From an uncultured Eubacterium sp. (GTDB lineage Bacteria; Bacillota; Clostridia; Lachnospirales; Lachnospiraceae), in contig CAJTZF010000001.1 of the NCBI GenBank assembly GCA_910584245.1, forward strand, positions 98,655-162,654: a DNA stretch of 64,000 nucleotides, written 5' to 3'. Below, piece by piece: positions 25,911 to 36,100 of the stretch; positions within the stretch are counted from its first letter, which is position 1, and the number at the start of each line of letters is the position of its first letter. A program made the position numbers and the translations under genes. The notes beneath the pieces were generated by a model. That model ran no database searches and had not been told where the DNA came from. It saw only the letters and a list, made by a program, of their open reading frames with translations.

Positions 25911-26444
25911 TCACGAATCCTTTTCATGCTCCCAATGGATCACCCGGCCCTGTTCCAACGATTTTTTTACATCTATAATGCGCTGGTTCTCAGAGCCACG
26001 GAACCGCAGCTTCAAATTTTTCTTTTCCTCTACAAATCTGCCGTCCACTAAAATATCAATACAGGACAGCATTTGTCTCGTCACCTCGGACTTTCTGCAC
26101 ATGTCCTCTAAAATCTGCTTATCAAATAAATACCCCGTATAGCACCAGATATCCTTTTCAGGATACTCCTTTTTCACCGCCTGCAGAAGGGGCAGAAGCC
26201 CCTCCTGGTTTGACGGTTCAAACGGCTCCCCGCCGAGCACGGACAACCCCGCCACATAGTCCGGCTTCAAGTATTCCACGATCTGGTCTACCTCGGTTTC
26301 TGAAAATGGCCTGCCATAATTAAAATCCCAGGTTTCCTCATTAAAACAATGTTTACAGTGATGTGTACATCCGCTGACAAATATGGACACCCGGACGCCG
26401 GTTCCATTTGCTACATCATACTGCTTAATCTCCGCATAATTCAC
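25911..26444 (-). CDS. nrdG: Anaerobic ribonucleotide reductase activating protein
   Basis: Radical SAM enzyme that installs the glycyl radical on NrdD. The 4Fe-4S motif is GCTHHCKHC (about residues 25-33), and SAM-binding segments such as LSVLGGEP follow. 177 residues is the usual length. GTG 26444 has GGAG seven bases upstream. It follows nrdD by 39 bases and precedes dut by 18, so it is co-transcribed with both. Works only without oxygen. Confidence 0.95.
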   Translation of the reverse strand: MNYAEIKQYDVANGTGVRVSIFVSGCTHHCKHCFNEETWDFNYGRPFSETEVDQIVEYLKPDYVAGLSVLGGEPFEPSNQEGLLPLLQAVKKEYPEKDIWCYTGYLFDKQILEDMCRKSEVTRQMLSCIDILVDGRFVEEKKNLKLRFRGSENQRIIDVKKSLEQGRVIHWEHEKDS

Positions 26445-26483
26445 TCGATAACTCCATTCCCGTGCCGTTGCACTATGATACTG

Positions 26484-28610
26484 TTAAATATGTAACACCC
26501 TTGAATTAATTTCCTTTGTCTTGCCGACGTTCCAGAAATTTTCGCCGAGATAGCCGCACGTTCTTCTCGTCACATTCATTTTATTATGGTCCTTATTTCC
26601 GCAATTCGGACATTCCCACTCAAGACTGTTATTTATAATAATCTCACCGTCAAACCCGCACACATGGCAATAGTCTGATTTTGTGTTAAACTCCGCATAC
26701 TGGATATTGTCATAAATAAATTTTACGAGCTCCTCGAGCGCCGGCAGATTGTGCTGTAAATTTGGTATTTCCACATAGGAAATAGCCCCGCCGGAAGAAA
26801 TCGTCTGAAACTGGCTCTCAAACTGGAACTTGCGAAACGCGTCTATTTTCTCCCGCACATCCACATGATATGAATTGGTGTAATACCCCTTGTCAGTCAC
26901 ATCGGGAATGCTTCCAAACCGTCTCTTGTCAATTTCGGCAAACCGATAGCAGAGGGATTCCGCAGGCGTGCCGTAGAGGCCAAACCCAATTCCGGTCTCT
27001 TCTTTCCATGTATCCGTGGCACGGCGGAGGCGCTTCATTACCTTTAAGGCAAATTCGCTTCCCTTTTCCGTCGTGTGGCTCTCGCTAGTCATAAGTTTCG
27101 TCACCTCGTACAAACCAATGTATCCAAGCGAAATCGTAGAATATCCGTCATGCAACAGCTTGTCAATCTTTTCTCCCTGTTTAAGCCTGGCAATCGCGCC
27201 GTACTGCCAGTGGATCGGACTGACGTCGGACGTCACCCCTTCCAACGCGTGGTGTCTGGCCATAAGAGCCTCAAAACAGAGCGACAGGCGCTCCTCCAAT
27301 AACTGCCAGAAATACTCTTCATTCCCCTCTGCCACGATACCAATTTGCGGGAGGTTCAGGCTTACGACGCCCTGGTTAAAGCGTCCCTCCCACTTATACA
27401 CGCCATTCTCATCCTGCCAGGCAGAAAGGAAACTCCTGCATCCCATACAGCTAAATACATTTCCCTCGTAATTCTCCCGCATTTTTTTCGCTGAAATGTA
27501 ATCCGGGTACAGACGCTTTGCAGAACACTGGACAGCCAGCTTCGTTATGTAATCATACTTCCCACCCTTTAAGCAATTGTGCTCGTCCAACACATAAATG
27601 AGTTTCGGAAATGCCGGCGTTACGTAGACGCCCTTTTCATTTTTAATTCCCTCAAGCCTCTGGCGGAGAACCTCTTCCACAATCTTTGCATTTTCCTCTA
27701 TGTATTCATCGTCCTTGTCAAGATTTAAAAACAATGTCACAAACGGCGACTGCCCGTTCGTCGTCATAAGCGTATTAATCTGGTACTGGATCGTCTGGAC
27801 CCCCGAACGCAGCTCATCCAAAACACGCTCCTGAACCATTTTCTCAATTACGTCTGCATTCAGCGTCTCCCCGAAAGTATCCTTATATTTCTGTCTATAC
27901 TTATCCGCACTGATGCGGAGATATTTCCCAAGGTGCCGGATGTCCACGGACTGCCCGCCGTATTGACTGCTCGCAACAGCGGCGATTACCTGTGTCACAA
28001 CCGTACACGCCACCTGGAAACTTTTCGGGCTCTCAATCAGCTTCCCATTCATCACCGTGCCGTGCTCCAGCATATCGCCGATGTTAATCAGACAGCAGTT
28101 GAAAATAGGCTGGACAAAATAGTCCATATCATGAAAATGCAACACACCCTCCTCATGCGCCCTTACGATTTTCTCCGGGAGCAGCATCCGCTTCGTCAGA
28201 TCCTTTGATACCTCACCGGCGATCAAATCCCTCTGCGTGGAGGCGATAAACGCATTTTTATTTGAGTTCTCCTCCATGACATCCTTATTGCTATTCTGGA
28301 TCAGGCTCATAATCGAATCATCTGTCGTATTCGCCTTTCGGACGAGCTCCCTCGTGTAACGGTAAATAATATATGTCTTCGCCAGCACAAACTTACCCGC
28401 CGCCATCAGCTTCTGCTCGATCATGTCCTGGATATCTTCTACTTGTACCGTCTCCCGTCCCGAAGCCTCGATGCTCGCTATAATACCGTTAATATCATCC
28501 TCGGACACCTTTTCAAAGTTTTCCACCTCTGCATTTGCCTTACGGACCGCCACAACAATTTTATTGCGGTCATAGTCGACAACACGCCCGTCTCTTTTAA
28601 TTACCTTCAC
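26484..28610 (-). CDS. nrdD: Anaerobic ribonucleoside-triphosphate reductase
   Basis: Class III ribonucleotide reductase that reduces NTPs to dNTPs with a glycyl radical. The N-terminal ATP-cone (about 1-95) controls activity. Near the C-terminus a zinc site (CHVCGF ... CPNCGN) is followed by RRTCGYLG, which holds the radical glycine. The 708-residue length is typical. Starts with GTG 28610 behind AAAGGGG. It follows the sigma-like gene by 29 bases. The enzyme indicates a strictly or facultatively anaerobic life; no class I or II enzyme is seen in this window. Confidence 0.97.
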   Translation of the reverse strand: MKVIKRDGRVVDYDRNKIVVAVRKANAEVENFEKVSEDDINGIIASIEASGRETVQVEDIQDMIEQKLMAAGKFVLAKTYIIYRYTRELVRKANTTDDSIMSLIQNSNKDVMEENSNKNAFIASTQRDLIAGEVSKDLTKRMLLPEKIVRAHEEGVLHFHDMDYFVQPIFNCCLINIGDMLEHGTVMNGKLIESPKSFQVACTVVTQVIAAVASSQYGGQSVDIRHLGKYLRISADKYRQKYKDTFGETLNADVIEKMVQERVLDELRSGVQTIQYQINTLMTTNGQSPFVTLFLNLDKDDEYIEENAKIVEEVLRQRLEGIKNEKGVYVTPAFPKLIYVLDEHNCLKGGKYDYITKLAVQCSAKRLYPDYISAKKMRENYEGNVFSCMGCRSFLSAWQDENGVYKWEGRFNQGVVSLNLPQIGIVAEGNEEYFWQLLEERLSLCFEALMARHHALEGVTSDVSPIHWQYGAIARLKQGEKIDKLLHDGYSTISLGYIGLYEVTKLMTSESHTTEKGSEFALKVMKRLRRATDTWKEETGIGFGLYGTPAESLCYRFAEIDKRRFGSIPDVTDKGYYTNSYHVDVREKIDAFRKFQFESQFQTISSGGAISYVEIPNLQHNLPALEELVKFIYDNIQYAEFNTKSDYCHVCGFDGEIIINNSLEWECPNCGNKDHNKMNVTRRTCGYLGENFWNVGKTKEINSRVLHI

Positions 28611-28639
28611 CTTAGTACCCCTTTCTTTCTAAAGCTTAC

Positions 28640-29434
28640 TTAATTTTCCACGTCCCGCTTCCCTACTTGAATTTCCTCCAGAGAAAGCTCCACGTACATT
28701 TGGATTTCCTCCTCCGTCATTTTCGTATACTCGGCAAGCTCTTCCACTGTCGCAAGACGGCCCCACTCCTCGGCGAGCGCCTTCGTCGCCTCATGAATGA
28801 GGTTTGTCCTGGCCACAATCGTGTTTTCCATGCCCTTGCTCTCCAGCTGGCCGTCCGCCAATTCAATCATCGTTGCCCGGACTGACCGGTCGAGCTCCTT
28901 TTTGACATCCGGGATACTATGATTCCCGCAAATCCGGTCCACTGCTGTAATCAGTGTGAGATTCCCCTCCTGGATGAGGTCCTCCAGCGGTACCCCCCGG
29001 TTTTTATACTTGCCCGCCAGAGTCACGACACGTTTTAAATGCGATTCGATAACCGGATGCTTTGCGCTTCCATCACCAGATACGAGACGCTCGTACAGAC
29101 GCTGCCGCTCTTCCGCGGACACCTCCGCAATGCTGCGCAGCTCACGCCGGTACAAATGAAGGTACTTGGAGTCCTCCGTATTAAGGCCCGGATCCTCCTT
29201 GCCGATTTCCGAATAGTTTCCATCCGACGCGGAAAAACCCTTTTTCCCTGAGTGCCCTACCACCTCAATATTGTGCTCATCCAAAAAATCGTATACGAGT
29301 TTTAGCTGGGCATCGGTAAGCTGGAGATCGCCGCAAAAATCAACTACCTCCTTTTTCGTAATGGTACTATCGTTTGTCTTAGCAAGATTCACCAAATCAA
29401 ACATCTGCTGCATAAATTGTTTCTGGTCCCGCAT
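28640..29434 (-). CDS. Sigma-70-like protein lacking promoter-recognition regions
   Basis: 264 residues. Residues 5-57 look like sigma region 1.1 and 89-166 match regions 1.2 to 2.2 of a housekeeping sigma factor (HLKRVVTLAGKYKNRG ... LEDLIQEGNL), the core-RNA-polymerase-binding part. Region 2.3-2.4 (about 167-200) keeps a remnant helix DRSVRATMIELADG but lacks the Trp/Tyr residues that melt and read the -10. A region 3-like helix pair (210-250) follows with TNLIHEATKALAEEWGRLAT. Region 4 is absent. It should bind polymerase yet not read a promoter, so an RNA polymerase-binding regulator is my inference. The ATG immediately follows the upstream stop (TAAATG), and nrdD follows. Confidence 0.75.
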   Translation of the reverse strand: MRDQKQFMQQMFDLVNLAKTNDSTITKKEVVDFCGDLQLTDAQLKLVYDFLDEHNIEVVGHSGKKGFSASDGNYSEIGKEDPGLNTEDSKYLHLYRRELRSIAEVSAEERQRLYERLVSGDGSAKHPVIESHLKRVVTLAGKYKNRGVPLEDLIQEGNLTLITAVDRICGNHSIPDVKKELDRSVRATMIELADGQLESKGMENTIVARTNLIHEATKALAEEWGRLATVEELAEYTKMTEEEIQMYVELSLEEIQVGKRDVEN

Positions 29435-30613
29435 TTATTTCTCTCCCGTCGCCGCATAATGGTATATCTTTTTCACATCCTCAGCGGTCAGTTTCACATA
29501 ATTTCCTTCCGTTTCCTTCCCTTCGAGAAGTTTTTGCGTTAAAGTATCAATGTCTTTCCCGCTGGCGCCGATCTCCGCGAAGGTGAGCGGCATGCCGATT
29601 GATTTCAAAAAGGCCTCAAATGCCTCAATCCCCTTCAACGCCGTCTGTTCCTCTGTCTGCTGCGGCGGAATGTTCCACACCCTCTCCGCAAACTGCACGA
29701 GCTTGTGCGGATTAATGGTCAGCACATAGCGCATCCACGCGGGAGCGATAACTGCCAGCCCCGCTCCATGTGTGACGTCATACAGGGCCGAGAGCTCATG
29801 CTCAATATGATGGCTCGCCCAGTCCTGCACCCTGCCCACACCGCAGACATTGTTGTGCGCAAGCATTCCCGCCCACATAATATTTGCCCTCGCCTCATAG
29901 TGATCCGGGTCACGGATCACGCGGGGCGTCTCATATATCATCGTTTTTAAAACCGCCTCACAAAGACGGTCCGTAATTTCTACTTCCTCCGTATTGGAAA
30001 AATATCTCTCACAAATATGTATCATAATATCTGTCGCACCAGCCGCCGTCTGATAGGGGGGAAGCGTACAGGTCAGCTCCGGGTTCAGAATAGAAAACCT
30101 GGGACGGAGCACATCCGACCCCGCACCCTTTTTAAATCCCGTCTTCTCATTTGTGATTACCGTATTTGTCGACCCCTCAGATCCAGCTGCGGCAATGGTA
30201 AGTATGGTGCCTACCGGGAGCGCCTTTTTTATCTCCGCCTTTTTCGTATAAAAATCCCAAAAATCTCCCTCATAGCACGTCCCCGCAGCGATAGCCTTTG
30301 CCGAATCAATAACACTTCCGCCGCCGACTGCAAGTATAAAATCATACCCGCCGCTCCTGCACATATCAATTCCCTCATATACAAGGCCGCTTCGCGGGTT
30401 TGGCTGTACGCCACCCAGCTCACCATAAGGAATCCCCTCATCCTCCAGGCACTTCGTCACCCGGTCATACAGTCCGGAACGCTTAATGGATCCCCCGCCA
30501 TAGTGCAGCAGCACGTTTGTGCCGCCAAATTGCTTGATCCGCATACCTACGTGCTGTTCCGTTCCCCTGCCAAAATCAAAATAGGTAGGTGCATAAAATG
30601 TAAAATTATTCAT
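29435..30613 (-). CDS. Iron-containing alcohol dehydrogenase (butanol-type)
   Basis: A 392-residue NAD(P)H-dependent dehydrogenase of the BDH branch of group III alcohol dehydrogenases, reducing aldehydes to alcohols in fermentation. GGGSVIDSAKAIA is the nucleotide-binding motif, and the metal-site histidines lie in WASHHIEHELSALYDVTHGAGL. Residues NFTFYAPTYFDFGRG are the usual family start, and ATG 30613 has GGAGGG upstream. The gene's first bases lie 12 bases after the asnA stop. It may dispose of excess reductant from pyruvate oxidation. Confidence 0.88.
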   Translation of the reverse strand: MNNFTFYAPTYFDFGRGTEQHVGMRIKQFGGTNVLLHYGGGSIKRSGLYDRVTKCLEDEGIPYGELGGVQPNPRSGLVYEGIDMCRSGGYDFILAVGGGSVIDSAKAIAAGTCYEGDFWDFYTKKAEIKKALPVGTILTIAAAGSEGSTNTVITNEKTGFKKGAGSDVLRPRFSILNPELTCTLPPYQTAAGATDIMIHICERYFSNTEEVEITDRLCEAVLKTMIYETPRVIRDPDHYEARANIMWAGMLAHNNVCGVGRVQDWASHHIEHELSALYDVTHGAGLAVIAPAWMRYVLTINPHKLVQFAERVWNIPPQQTEEQTALKGIEAFEAFLKSIGMPLTFAEIGASGKDIDTLTQKLLEGKETEGNYVKLTAEDVKKIYHYAATGEK

Positions 30614-30624
30614 GGTACCCTCCA

Positions 30625-31632
30625 TTATAATATTTGCAGCCCCGCTCTTTCAGCCTCTTCCATCGTCTCCGCTGTCCAGATGGAGGACTGCACCTCGCCA
30701 ATATGAGCCTTTTTTAAGAAAAACATACAAATTCGGGACTGCCCGATACCGCCGCCGATCGTAAAGGGAAGTCTTCCCTCAAGAATCTCCTTCTGGAACG
30801 GAAGCTCCTTCCTCTCCTCGCACCCGGCTTTCTTTAGCTGCTCCTCAAGCGCTCTCTCATCAACCCGTATTCCCATTGAGGACAGCTCCAGGGCAATATC
30901 AAGCACGGGATAATACACAATGATGTCGCCGTTTAACGACCAGTCATCGTAGTCCGGCGCGCGCCCGTCGTGCGGTTCTCCGTTCTTGAGCTTATCTCCG
31001 ATCTGCATAAGGAAAATTGCACCGTGCTCCCTGGCGGCCTCATATTCCCTCTCCTTCGGGGTTTTATCCGGATACTGCTCCTCCAGCTCAAGCGTCGTAA
31101 CAAAATGGATATCCTGCGGCAGCGATTTTTCTATGTACGGGTATATATTAGACATATAATCTTCGGTTTCCTCCAGAGAGCGGTAAACAAGGTTTACCAT
31201 TTTCTTTAATGTATCCACATTCCGCTCTTCCCGGTTGATGATCCTCTCCCAGTCCCACTGATCTACAAAAATCGAGTGGATGTTATCCGTCTCTTCATCC
31301 CTGCGGATCGCATTCATATCCGTATACAAACCCTCTCCGTGTGCGAACTTATACCGTTTCAGGGCATGCCGTTTCCATTTTGCCAGCGAATGGACGATTT
31401 GGACCTGGCGTTCTCCCTGTTCCCGGATTCCAAACGCAACAGGGCGCTCAATCCCATTCAGGTCGTCGTTTAATCCTGTCTCCGGCGGCAGGAAAAGCGG
31501 TGCCGAAACCCTTGTCAAATTCAGATTCTCCGCAAGCGTCCGCTCAAAAAAATCCTTAACGGTCTTAATTGCTACCTCCGTTTCCCGGATCGGCAGCACT
31601 GATTTGTAGTCCTTCGGTACGGTCAAACTCAT
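30625..31632 (-). CDS. asnA: Aspartate-ammonia ligase (AsnA)
   Basis: Makes asparagine from aspartate, ammonia and ATP; it resembles a class II aminoacyl-tRNA synthetase. 335 residues from ATG 31632, with GGGAGGAAA upstream. The motif 3-like GGGIGQSRICMFFL lies at the C-terminus, and the internal LSMSPWR-like class II folds are replaced by DWSLNGDIIVYYPVLDIALELSS. It lies 16 bases downstream of asnS. Pairing asparagine production with asparaginyl-tRNA synthetase is sensible for balanced supply. Confidence 0.95.
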   Translation of the reverse strand: MSLTVPKDYKSVLPIRETEVAIKTVKDFFERTLAENLNLTRVSAPLFLPPETGLNDDLNGIERPVAFGIREQGERQVQIVHSLAKWKRHALKRYKFAHGEGLYTDMNAIRRDEETDNIHSIFVDQWDWERIINREERNVDTLKKMVNLVYRSLEETEDYMSNIYPYIEKSLPQDIHFVTTLELEEQYPDKTPKEREYEAAREHGAIFLMQIGDKLKNGEPHDGRAPDYDDWSLNGDIIVYYPVLDIALELSSMGIRVDERALEEQLKKAGCEERKELPFQKEILEGRLPFTIGGGIGQSRICMFFLKKAHIGEVQSSIWTAETMEEAERAGLQIL

Positions 31633-31648
31633 ATGCTTTCCTCCCTTT

Positions 31649-33040
31649 CTATAACTCACAATTGTTTACAGTCCGCGGGAATGGTATGACGTCACGGATA
31701 TTTTGCATTCCCGTCAAATACATGACGCAGCGCTCAAATCCCAGCCCGAAACCGGCATGTCTTGTGGACCCGTATTTCCTCAAGTCCAAATAGAACCCGT
31801 AATCCTCTTTGTCCAGGCCGCATTCCTCCATTCTGGCCGTCAGCTTTTCCAAGTCATCTTCCCTCTGGCTTCCGCCGATTATTTCACCTATGCCAGGCAC
31901 GAGACAATCCATCGCCGCCACCGTCCTGCCATCCTCATTCATTTTCATATAAAATGCTTTGATTTCTTTCGGATAGTCTGTGACAAAAACGGGACGCTTA
32001 AATACTTCCTCCGTGAGATACCGCTCATGCTCTGTCTGCAAATCGGCCCCCCAGCTCACCTTGTACTCAAATGCATCATTATTTTTCTCCAGAATATCAA
32101 TAGCTTCCGTATAGGTCACATGGGCAAATTCCGACTGCGCCACGTGATTTAGCCGTTCAATCAGTCCCTTATCCACAAACTGGTTAAAGAAATTCATCTC
32201 CTCCGGCGCATGTTCCAGCATATAGCGGATAATATACTTGAGCATGCTCTCCGCCAGCATCATGTCATCCTTCAGGTCAGCAAAAGCAATCTCCGGCTCG
32301 ATCATCCAAAACTCAGCGGCGTGCCGGGTCGTATTGGAATTTTCCGCACGAAACGTAGGCCCAAACGTATAAATATTTTTAAACGCCTGAGCAAATGTCT
32401 CCCCATTCAGCTGGCCGCTGACTGTAAGATTTGTCTCTTTCCCAAAGAAATCCTGTTCAAAATCCGTCGATCCATCGTCCTTTTTCGGAAGGTTCTCCAA
32501 ATCAAGTGTCGTCACGCGGAACATTTCCCCTGCGCCCTCGCAGTCGCTACCTGTAATAAGCGGCGTGTGAACATATACGAAATCCCTCTCCTGGAAAAAC
32601 TTGTGGATCGCGTAGGCAATCAGCGAGCGGACGCGGAAAACTGCCTGGAACGTATTGGTCCTCGGCCTCAAATGTGATATACTCCTCAGATATTCAAACG
32701 AATGGCGTTTTTTCTGAAGGGGGTAGTCGCCGGTGGAGCCCCCCTCGAGCTCCACGCTGGCCGCCTGGATTTCAAACGGCTGCTTCGCGTCCGGCGTCTC
32801 CACTAATGTTCCTCTTACTACAATCGCTGCTCCCACATTCAGTTTGGATATACTGTCAAAGTTGTCAAGCTTATCACTGTATACCACCTGAAGCGGCTCA
32901 AAAAATGTGCCGTCATTTATAACGATAAAGCCAAACGTCTTTGAATCCCTTATGCTTCGTATCCAGCCACCGGCCACAATTTCCTTCCCGGTGTATTCCT
33001 CTTTATTACGGAACAGGCTCCGTATACTGGTAAGTTCCAT
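31649..33040 (-). CDS. asnS: Asparaginyl-tRNA synthetase
   Basis: Charges tRNA-Asn. The 463-residue protein has an N-terminal OB-fold ([20 protein letters not shown]), class II motif 2 [21 protein letters not shown] and motif 3 [16 protein letters not shown]. Asn-specific residues are in motif 2 (RHAAEF). ATG 33040 follows GGAGGAAAAG. It is the first gene after PFOR on this strand and has its own promoter in the end of that gene. The run asnS-asnA-alcohol dehydrogenase-sigma-like-nrdD is tightly packed. Confidence 0.97.
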   Translation of the reverse strand: MELTSIRSLFRNKEEYTGKEIVAGGWIRSIRDSKTFGFIVINDGTFFEPLQVVYSDKLDNFDSISKLNVGAAIVVRGTLVETPDAKQPFEIQAASVELEGGSTGDYPLQKKRHSFEYLRSISHLRPRTNTFQAVFRVRSLIAYAIHKFFQERDFVYVHTPLITGSDCEGAGEMFRVTTLDLENLPKKDDGSTDFEQDFFGKETNLTVSGQLNGETFAQAFKNIYTFGPTFRAENSNTTRHAAEFWMIEPEIAFADLKDDMMLAESMLKYIIRYMLEHAPEEMNFFNQFVDKGLIERLNHVAQSEFAHVTYTEAIDILEKNNDAFEYKVSWGADLQTEHERYLTEEVFKRPVFVTDYPKEIKAFYMKMNEDGRTVAAMDCLVPGIGEIIGGSQREDDLEKLTARMEECGLDKEDYGFYLDLRKYGSTRHAGFGLGFERCVMYLTGMQNIRDVIPFPRTVNNCEL

Positions 33041-33074
33041 TCTACTTTTCCTCCATAAAATTAGTTCTCATTTA

Positions 33075-33103
33075 GTTATACACCATTTAAGACATTTGTG
33101 CAA
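33075..33103 (-). promoter_or_regulatory. Sigma-A promoter of asnS, overlapping the PFOR 3' end
   Basis: TTGCAC (33103-33098), a 17-base spacer and TATAAC (33080-33075) on the minus strand. The -35 lies within the last codons of PFOR 1 and the -10 is beyond its stop. Confidence 0.5.
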
Positions 33104-36100
33104 GTCTATCATACTTCTCTTTCGCTTCTTTCTCCGATTTCTCAAATAGACGCTCCGCGCGCTCCGGATTTGCGCGCATCAGGCGGTTATACCGCACTTC
33201 GCCCATCAGGAAGCTTCGGTAATCACCCGTCGGCTGTTTGGAGTCAAGCGTAAATGGATTCTCGCCTTTTTTCGCATTGTCCGGGTTAAAGCGGAACAGA
33301 TGCCAGTATCCCGCCTCGACCGCTTTCTTTTCTTCTTCCATTGAATTTCCCATGCCGGTCCGGATGCCGTGGTTGATACAAGGAGCATAGGCAATAATAA
33401 TGGACGGACCATTGTAACTCTCCGCTTCCTTAAATGCCTTCACCGTCTGCGCCATATCCGCTCCCTGTGCGACCTGCGCCACATAAATATAACCATAGCT
33501 CATCGCAATTGCCGCGAGGTCCTTTTTCTTCACTTCCTTACCTCCCGATGCAAATTGGGCGATCGCACCGGTCGGAGTCGATTTCGATGCCTGTCCGCCC
33601 GTATTGGAATAAACCTCTGTGTCAAAGACGAGTACGTTAATATCCTGTCCGCTGGCCAGTACATGGTCCAGACCGCCATATCCGATATCGTATGCCCATC
33701 CGTCGCCGCCGAAGATCCACTGCGACTTCTTGGCCGCAAAATCTTTGTATTCCAAAATTGTCTGCGCATAGCTGTCACTTGAAGCGGTTCCCTTGTTTTG
33801 GATATAATCCACAAGCTCCCTGGCCGCCGCCTTGTTCTCGCTTCCATTTTCCCACGTCTCCAAATAGCGGCTGCATTTCTGTTTCAGTTCTGAATCGTCC
33901 GTCTGCCCGGCTAATGCCTCCGCCGCATCCCTCACCTTATACCGAAGCGTGCGCTGTCCGAGCTCCATACCAAATCCAAATTCCGCATTGTCCTCAAAGA
34001 GGGAATTTGCCCAAGCGGGCCCCTCGCCCTCGTGATTGACCGTATACGGCATCGCCGGAGAGGAACCGCCCCAGATTGAGGAGCATCCCGTCGCATTTGC
34101 AATATACATGCGGTCGCCGAATAGCTGTGTTGCCAGTTTCGCATACTGTGTCTCACCACATCCCGCGCACGCGCCGGAAAACTCGAGCAGCGGTTTCTTA
34201 AACTGGCTTCCCTTGACGGTATCCACTTTAAATGTCTCAAATACCTTCTCCGGCGTCTGGACATTTACGCCGTAGTCAAACAGCTTCTGCTGGTACATGC
34301 TCTCATCCTTCGAAATCATTTTCAGCACATCGTTCCGCTTATTTCCCGGACAGACATTGACACAATTCCCGCACCCGGTACAGTCAAGCGGCGAAATCGT
34401 GATGGCAAAAGTCATGCCGTCCATTCCCTTCATCTCCGTCGTCGTTCCCTCCGGCGCCTGCGCCAGCGTCTCACCGTCCATCGCCAGCGGCCGTATACAC
34501 GCATGCGGGCACACATAGGAACAGAAATTGCACTGGATACAACCGTCCGGATTCCAGCGCGGAATGTCGATTCCTACCCCTCTCTTTTCGTAGGCGGCGG
34601 AACCAAGCGGTACGGTGCCGTCCACGTAATCGACAAAGGCCGATACGGGAAGCTCGTTGCCCCGCTGGGCATTGATTTTGCTCTGGACGAGGTTGACATA
34701 TTCCATCAATGTCTTATTGTCCCCGCTCACTTCATCGGTCAGATTGTCATCCTGTGCCGATTTCCAGGAGGACGGAATATCCATTTCCACGAACTTCTCC
34801 GCCCCAGCCTCGATCGCTTTATGGTTCATCTCGACAATATCATCTCCCTTTTTGGAGTATGTCTTTGTCGCTGCGTCCTTCATATACCGGATTGCCTCGT
34901 CTTTCGGAATAATTCCCGAGATGACGAAAAATGCCGACTGCAAAATAGTGTTAATCCGGCCGCCGAGACCGATCTCCTTGCCGAGGGCAAAACCGTCAAT
35001 CGTGTAGAAATGAATGTTATTTTCCGCAATATAGCGCTTGACCTGTCCCGGCAGGTTTTTCTCGAGCTCGTCCACGCCCCACGAGCAATTCAACAAAAAG
35101 GAGCCGCCCGGTTTTAAATCCTGTACCATATCGTATTTATAAATATATGCCGGCATATGGCATGCCACGAAATCCGCCTTATCAATCAAGTACGAAGACT
35201 TAATAGGCTTGTCCCCAAACCGCAGATGGGAAATCGTCACACCGCCCGATTTCTTTGAGTCGTAGTCAAAATATGCCTGGACGTACTTCTCCGTGTGGTC
35301 GCCGATAATTTTAATGGAATTCTTATTCGCCCCGACGGTACCGTCGGCGCCCATACCCCAGAATTTACAGCTTGTCGTACCTTCCGGACTTGTCTCTGGA
35401 CTCTCCGTCCGCGGCAGTGACAAATGCGTCACATCGTCCTCAATGCCGAGCGTAAAACCATTTTTAGACGTATTATTGTATACCGCGATCAGATCGGATG
35501 GATACGTGTCCTTCGAACCGAGTCCATAGCGTCCGCCAAAGATTGGCACATCCTTGAATTTACTGTCTCTCAATGCGGAGGTCACATCAAGGAACAGCGC
35601 CTCCCCCTGTGCTCCCGGCTCTTTACTCCGGTCCAGCACCTGAATGCACTTAACCGTATCCGGCAGCGCCTCTATAAGATGTCTGGCGCTAAACGGACGG
35701 AACAGGCGCACCTTGACAAGCCCGACCTTTTCACCCCTCGCCGTCAAGTAATCAATCGTCTCCTCTGCAGCGTCACACACGGAGCCCATCGCCACAATAA
35801 CTTTCTCTGCGTCCGGCGCACCATAGTAGTTAAACAGTTTATAATCCGTTCCCACCTTCTCGTTTACTTTCCCCATATACGTTTCCACAATTGCTGGCAG
35901 ACGGTCATAGTACGAATTTGCCGCCTCTCTCATCTGGAAGAAAATATCCGGATTCTGCGCCGTGCCCCTCTGCACAGGACGGTTCGGATTTAACGCCCGG
36001 TCACGGAAAGCCCGCACCGCTTCCATCGGGCACATCTCTTTCAAATCCTCATAATCCCACACCTCAATTTTCTGTATTTCGTGGGAAGTACGGAATCCGT

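Noticed and set aside
33041..33086. T-box leader in front of asnS
   Set aside because: Only 46 bases lie between the PFOR stop and the asnS start, too short for a T-box specifier stem and antiterminator.
33369..33782. Plus-strand open frames inside both PFOR genes
   Set aside because: They are shadows of conserved coding sequence on the minus strand and carry no start context.
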